DNA of 29,022 nt from Flavobacteriaceae bacterium (lineage in GTDB: Bacteria > Bacteroidota > Bacteroidia > Flavobacteriales > Flavobacteriaceae), in assembly GCA_002702385.1 (NCBI GenBank), contig NZZF01000061.1, positions 3,145-32,166 of the forward strand, in the 5' to 3' direction. Of the stretch, positions 24,785 to 29,022 are shown one piece after another. A program made the translations under genes and the position numbers. Positions within the stretch are counted from its first letter, which is position 1. Each line of letters begins with the position of its first letter. Under the pieces are notes generated by a model, which saw only the letters and a program-made list of their open reading frames with translations, was not told the origin of the DNA and did not search any database.

Positions 24785-26025
24785 ATTTAGATATTCAAAA
24801 TATAAAACAAAGATTTGAAATTATTGGAACTGATCCTAACCTGGACAGAGCTATCGAAAAAGCAATGAGAGTCTCACCTACTGATATTTCAGTATTGATT
24901 ACTGGAGAAAGTGGGGTAGGAAAAGAAATTTTTCCTAAAATTATTCACCAACTGTCTCATAGAAAACATAATAAATTTATTGCAGTTAATTGTGGTGCAA
25001 TACCTGAAGGAACTATAGATTCAGAGCTTTTTGGTCATGAAAAAGGTGCATTTACAGGAGCAACATCTAATCGATCTGGTTATTTTGAAGTTGCTGATGG
25101 TGGTACTATTTTTTTAGATGAGGTTGGTGAATTACCTATGACTACTCAAGTAAGATTACTTAGAGTCTTAGAAAATGGAGAGTTTATTAAGGTAGGTTCC
25201 TCTAAAGTTCAAAAAACTAATGTTAGAATTGTTGCTGCTACAAATGTTAATATGGATAGTGCAATTCAAAAAAATAAATTTAGAGAAGATTTATATTACA
25301 GGTTAAGTACTGTTGAAATAAACATTCCTGCTTTAAGAAAAAGAAAAAATGATATTGTATTACTATTCAGAAAATTTGCATCAGATTTTGCAAAAAAATA
25401 CAATATGCCAACTGTCAGATTAGATGATGATGCGCAATCATTATTAAAAAACTACAGATGGAACGGAAATATTAGACAACTAAAAAATGTTACTGAACAA
25501 CTTTCTGTTTTAGAACAGCAAAGGGCAATAACTACATCTTTACTCTCAAATTATTTACCTAATCCAATAAGTAACTTACCAGCGCTTACAGAAAGTGCTT
25601 CAAATTCAAGTGATTTTTCAAGTGAAAGAGAAATATTATACAAAATTTTATTTGACATGAAAAAAGATCTCAATGAATTAAAAAAAGTAATTGGAAAATT
25701 GAAAGATGAAAATCCTAATTTTGATATTTCTAGATTTGAAGATTTGGAGAGTAATTCAGTTGAAAAATTAATTCAAAAAACTGATTACAAAGAAGACAAT
25801 ATTCCAGTAAAAGATGATAATTTTACTGAAATTAAACAAGATAAATACGATTTTGCTGAGGAAATATTAGAAGAAGAAACCCTGTCAATTCAAGATAAAG
25901 AATTAGAGTTAATAATTAAGTCACTTGAAAGAAATAACGGTAGAAGAAAAGCTGCTGCTAAAGAACTTGGAATATCTGAAAGAACACTCTACAGAAAAAT
26001 AAAACAATATGGTATTAAGCTTTAG
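24781..26025 (+). CDS. Sigma54-dependent transcription activator without receiver domain
   Basis: A 414-residue AAA+ enhancer-binding protein that uses ATP hydrolysis to open sigma54 (RpoN) promoters. The N-terminus goes straight into the AAA+ domain (about 12-250), with no receiver or GAF sensor. Walker A is GESGVGKE (42-49), the sigma54-contact loop GAFTGA is intact (89-94), Walker B is TIFLDE (109-114), and FREDLYYRL carries the arginine-finger region. A long acidic, probably disordered linker (about 270-370) follows, then a Fis-type helix-turn-helix, NNGRRKAAAKELGISERTLYRKIKQY (384-409). Because no sensor domain is fused, activity must be set by its amount or by another protein. It is coupled to miaB upstream, and lptE starts inside its 3' end (17-base overlap). 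Targets are not visible, but the groES upstream region carries a sigma54-like box. Confidence 0.93.
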   Translation: MNLDIQNIKQRFEIIGTDPNLDRAIEKAMRVSPTDISVLITGESGVGKEIFPKIIHQLSHRKHNKFIAVNCGAIPEGTIDSELFGHEKGAFTGATSNRSGYFEVADGGTIFLDEVGELPMTTQVRLLRVLENGEFIKVGSSKVQKTNVRIVAATNVNMDSAIQKNKFREDLYYRLSTVEINIPALRKRKNDIVLLFRKFASDFAKKYNMPTVRLDDDAQSLLKNYRWNGNIRQLKNVTEQLSVLEQQRAITTSLLSNYLPNPISNLPALTESASNSSDFSSEREILYKILFDMKKDLNELKKVIGKLKDENPNFDISRFEDLESNSVEKLIQKTDYKEDNIPVKDDNFTEIKQDKYDFAEEILEEETLSIQDKELELIIKSLERNNGRRKAAAKELGISERTLYRKIKQYGIKL

Positions 26026-26530
26026 AAATATATTTTTTATTGTGATAATTTCATGTATTCAATCTTGTGGAAATTATTCATTTACAGGGGCTTCAATTCC
26101 AGAGGGAACAGAAACTTTTCAAGTTAATTTATTTGATAATAATTCTGGCAATAACATAGGTTCAATTTTTGAACCAGGACTGGACAGAGACTTTACAATT
26201 GCATTGCAAAACATATTAGAAAATCAAACTAATCTACAACTTGTACAGAGTAATGGTGATCTTCTTTATGAAGGTGAAATCACGGAATATAGAGTTAGTC
26301 CAATGACAGCTACATCAGACTTAAATGCTGCTCAAAATAGACTAAGTATAAGTGTTAATATTTCTTATACAAATTTTATTAGGGAAGAAGATAATTTTCA
26401 AAGAAGATTCTCTTTTTTCTTTGATTTTCCTGCTGAACAACAGTTGATTTCAGTGAAAAGCGAGGCACATGAAGTAATATTTGAAAGACTTACTCAAGAT
26501 ATTTTTAATGCATCACTAGCAAAATGGTAA
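26009..26530 (+). CDS. lptE: LptE-family LPS-assembly lipoprotein
   Basis: LptE is the outer-membrane lipoprotein plug of LptD and helps insert lipopolysaccharide. The 173-residue protein has a signal peptide ending SCIQSC (Cys20) followed by GNYSFTGASIPEG, the diagnostic start of the Bacteroidota LptE family. The remainder is an alpha/beta fold: TFQVNLFDN, the long helix DRDFTIALQNILENQTNLQLV, then GEITEYRVSPMTATSDLNAAQNRLSISVNISY and a C-terminal helix ending in LAKW. The start at 26009 overlaps the activator gene by 17 bases. Alternatives further downstream would lose the signal peptide. The next gene overlaps its stop by 7 bases. Confidence 0.9.
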   Translation: MVLSFRNIFFIVIISCIQSCGNYSFTGASIPEGTETFQVNLFDNNSGNNIGSIFEPGLDRDFTIALQNILENQTNLQLVQSNGDLLYEGEITEYRVSPMTATSDLNAAQNRLSISVNISYTNFIREEDNFQRRFSFFFDFPAEQQLISVKSEAHEVIFERLTQDIFNASLAKW

Positions 26531-27129
26531 AAATTGATAAAAAATCTTTTTTAAGAGTATTAAATAATCCTAACAAAATAAATAAAGATAATTATAAGTC
26601 ATTTTTAAAACTATCTAAGGATTATCCATTCTTTAATTCTGTTCACTTGATTAATCTTTTTATTTCCAAGAAATTTAGTTCAATTGAATATGAAAAAAAT
26701 TTAAAAAACTTTTCATTAAAATTTATTGACAGAAAATACCTTTATAATATTTTAAAAGATGATGAGTTTTTTACAAAGAAAGAAGTAATTGAAATTATTA
26801 ATGATTTAAAAACAACTGAATTAAAAAATAAAAATTCATTTTTAGAATGGATTTCAAAGACTAAGTCTGTTGAAAATATTCAACCTTCTAAAAACTTTGG
26901 AATTGATGAATCATTCATTTCAAACCTTAAATACAAACAAAAAAATAAAAGTAATAAAATCACTAAGGAAGATTTTATGACAGAAACCTTAGCAAAAGTT
27001 TATTTAAAGCAAAATAAACTTAATGAAGCTCTTAAGGCATATAAAATTTTAAGTTTGAAATATCCAGAAAAAATCAGTTTATTTGCAGACCAAATAAATT
27101 TTATTAAAAATAAGTTGAAGAATGAATAG
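26524..27129 (+). CDS. TPR-like protein of unknown function
   Basis: A 201-residue, Lys/Asn-rich cytoplasmic protein with no signal peptide. The N-terminal part is helical and unrecognised. The C-terminal FMTETLAKVYLKQNKLNEALKAYKILSLKYPEK (about 151-183) is a single good tetratricopeptide-repeat unit, so protein-protein contact is likely. I recall hypothetical proteins of this type just ahead of secG in other Flavobacteriia, which argues that it is a genuine gene. It overlaps lptE by 7 bases and secG by 8 bases, so all three are likely translated together. The composition is typical of its neighbours. Confidence 0.85.
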   Translation: MVKIDKKSFLRVLNNPNKINKDNYKSFLKLSKDYPFFNSVHLINLFISKKFSSIEYEKNLKNFSLKFIDRKYLYNILKDDEFFTKKEVIEIINDLKTTELKNKNSFLEWISKTKSVENIQPSKNFGIDESFISNLKYKQKNKSNKITKEDFMTETLAKVYLKQNKLNEALKAYKILSLKYPEKISLFADQINFIKNKLKNE

Positions 27130-27457
27130 CATATTTACAATCATATTATTTTCAATCATCTTTCTATCATTTCTATTAATTTTAGTAATCATGGTACAGA
27201 ATCCAAAAGGAGGAGGTTTATCATCTAGTTTTGGTGGTGGTGACTCTCAGCAGCTTGGTGGAGTAAAACAAACTTCAGATTTTCTTGATAAAAGCACCTG
27301 GTTTCTTGCGGGAGCTCTTCTTATTTTAATTTTGTTCTCAAACATCACATTGAATTCTGGAAATCAAGGATCTGAGTCTGAATTACTAAATAATGAAAGT
27401 GACTTTGAAATAGAAGAAATTCTTGAAAATAATGAAACTCAGTCAGATTCTGAGTAA
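27122..27457 (+). CDS. secG: Preprotein translocase subunit SecG
   Basis: SecG is the small non-essential part of the SecYEG channel. This 111-residue protein has two membrane helices (about 3-24 and 58-77) linked by the conserved cytoplasmic segment VIMVQNPKGGGLSSSFGGG, which is diagnostic. DFLDKSTWFLAG opens the second helix. The last 30 residues are an acidic tail (EIEEILENNETQSDSE), common in flavobacterial SecG. Its ATG lies within the end of the upstream gene (8-base overlap). Confidence 0.95.
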   Translation: MNSIFTIILFSIIFLSFLLILVIMVQNPKGGGLSSSFGGGDSQQLGGVKQTSDFLDKSTWFLAGALLILILFSNITLNSGNQGSESELLNNESDFEIEEILENNETQSDSE

Positions 27458-27470
27458 TATTTAATGCCAT

Positions 27471-27511
27471 CATGTCACACAATTTGAATAGAATAATTAC
27501 AAATTGACATG
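27471..27511. repeat. Imperfect inverted repeat upstream of groES
   Basis: CATGTCA (27471-27477) plus AATTTG (27481-27486) pairs with CAAATTGACATG (27500-27511): twelve base pairs with a 3-base bulge and a 13-base loop. No T-run follows, so it is unlikely to be an intrinsic terminator for secG. Its right arm contains TTGACA (27504-27509). It may be an operator or activator site for groESL. Confidence 0.6.
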
Positions 27512-27520
27512 AATTTTCAT

Positions 27521-27537
27521 TTGGCACGATTGATGAC
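27521..27537 (+). promoter_or_regulatory. Sigma54-like promoter box upstream of groES
   Basis: TTGGCACGATTGATGAC matches the sigma54 -24 element TGGCACG perfectly; the -12 element (TTGC at the right spacing) is only ATGA, so the match is partial. It lies 10 bases after an inverted repeat and 20 bases before the groES ATG. A sigma54 activator gene is encoded upstream in the same window. No TAnnTTTG box is found here, and no CIRCE element. Confidence 0.4.
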
Positions 27538-27557
27538 TTTAAACTAAAAAATTAATT

Positions 27558-27836
27558 ATGAGTAAACTAAACATTAAACCACTTGCAGATAGAGTACTTA
27601 TTGAACCTCTTGAAGCAGAAACAAAAACAGCTTCAGGGATAATTATACCTGATACAGCTAAAGAAAAACCTCAAAAAGGTAATGTTGTTGCTGTTGGTGC
27701 TGGCACTAAAGAAAATCCTATAACACTTAAGGTTGGAGAAACTGTATTATACGGAAAGTATTCAGGTACTGAATTGAAATTAGATGGCAAAGATTACTTA
27801 ATAATGAGAGAAAGTGATATTCTCGCAATAGTTTAA
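27558..27836 (+). CDS. groES: Co-chaperonin GroES
   Basis: GroES is the heptameric lid of the GroEL folding chamber. The 92-residue protein has [29 protein letters not shown] with the mobile loop (about 18-32), [44 protein letters not shown]. Length and all conserved blocks are normal. It is 16 bases before groEL and 100 bases after secG. Control is probably from the region with the inverted repeat and the sigma54-like box. Confidence 0.98.
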   Translation: MSKLNIKPLADRVLIEPLEAETKTASGIIIPDTAKEKPQKGNVVAVGAGTKENPITLKVGETVLYGKYSGTELKLDGKDYLIMRESDILAIV

Positions 27837-27840
27837 TTAA

Positions 27841-29022
<1,182 letters not shown>

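Noticed and set aside
27458..27557. CIRCE/HrcA operator upstream of groES
   Set aside because: The consensus TTAGCACTC-N9-GAGTGCTAA is absent; the dyad that is present has an unrelated sequence.

Overview
This window looks like the chromosome of a marine member of the Flavobacteriia (Bacteroidota). The DNA is strongly AT-rich. Several operons head with lipoproteins carrying short '-SC' lipoboxes, and TAnnTTTG-type -7 promoter boxes occur upstream of some of them. Two gene orders seen here are, as I recall, typical of this class: topA - arginase-like - gldK-gldL-gldM-gldN, and miaB - sigma54 activator - lptE - TPR gene - secG - groES - groEL. No tRNA, rRNA, CRISPR, insertion sequence or phage gene was seen, and no intergenic gap exceeds about 190 bp.

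Region 1 (1-7880) is a sulfated-polysaccharide degradation locus. It holds four sulfatases on alternating strands (the first cut by the window edge), a lipoprotein GH16 endo-glucanase/galactanase-like enzyme and a sugar-porter MFS permease. The three complete sulfatases carry the Cys-type formylglycine motif C-x-P-S-R and lipoprotein signals. The permease, GH16 and the iduronate-2-sulfatase-like enzyme form one minus-strand operon. No SusC/SusD pair or TonB system is present in the window, so this is either one end of a larger polysaccharide utilisation locus or a minimal one.

Region 2 (8013-12124) holds two plus-strand metabolic genes, a long acyl-CoA dehydrogenase and a mitochondrial-type aconitase. 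It is closed by a perfect hairpin terminator whose loop contains the aconitase stop codon.

Region 3 (12161-22212, minus strand) is probably one long transcription unit or two: M28 peptidase-PDZ lipoprotein, DNA topoisomerase I, an arginase-fold protein that has lost the metal ligands, then the type IX secretion/gliding core gldK, gldL, gldM and gldN, then an NTF2/SnoaL-like lipoprotein. GldL-GldM is the proton-driven inner-membrane motor, and GldK-GldN is the outer-membrane-associated ring.

Region 4 (22256-29022, plus strand) starts with a beta-propeller (PD40) lipoprotein divergent from the peptidase. It continues with a tightly overlapping chain: miaB (tRNA methylthiolation), a receiver-less sigma54 activator, lptE (LPS assembly), a TPR-like gene and secG. 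After a 100-bp gap with a large inverted repeat and a sigma54-like box come groES and groEL; groEL runs off the window.

The most interesting leads are the arginase-fold pseudoenzyme placed next to the type IX secretion genes, the divergent GldL membrane region, the groESL control region downstream of a sigma54 activator gene, and a perfect 18-bp palindrome just ahead of the NTF2-like lipoprotein. I saw nothing that clearly amounts to a wholly new system.
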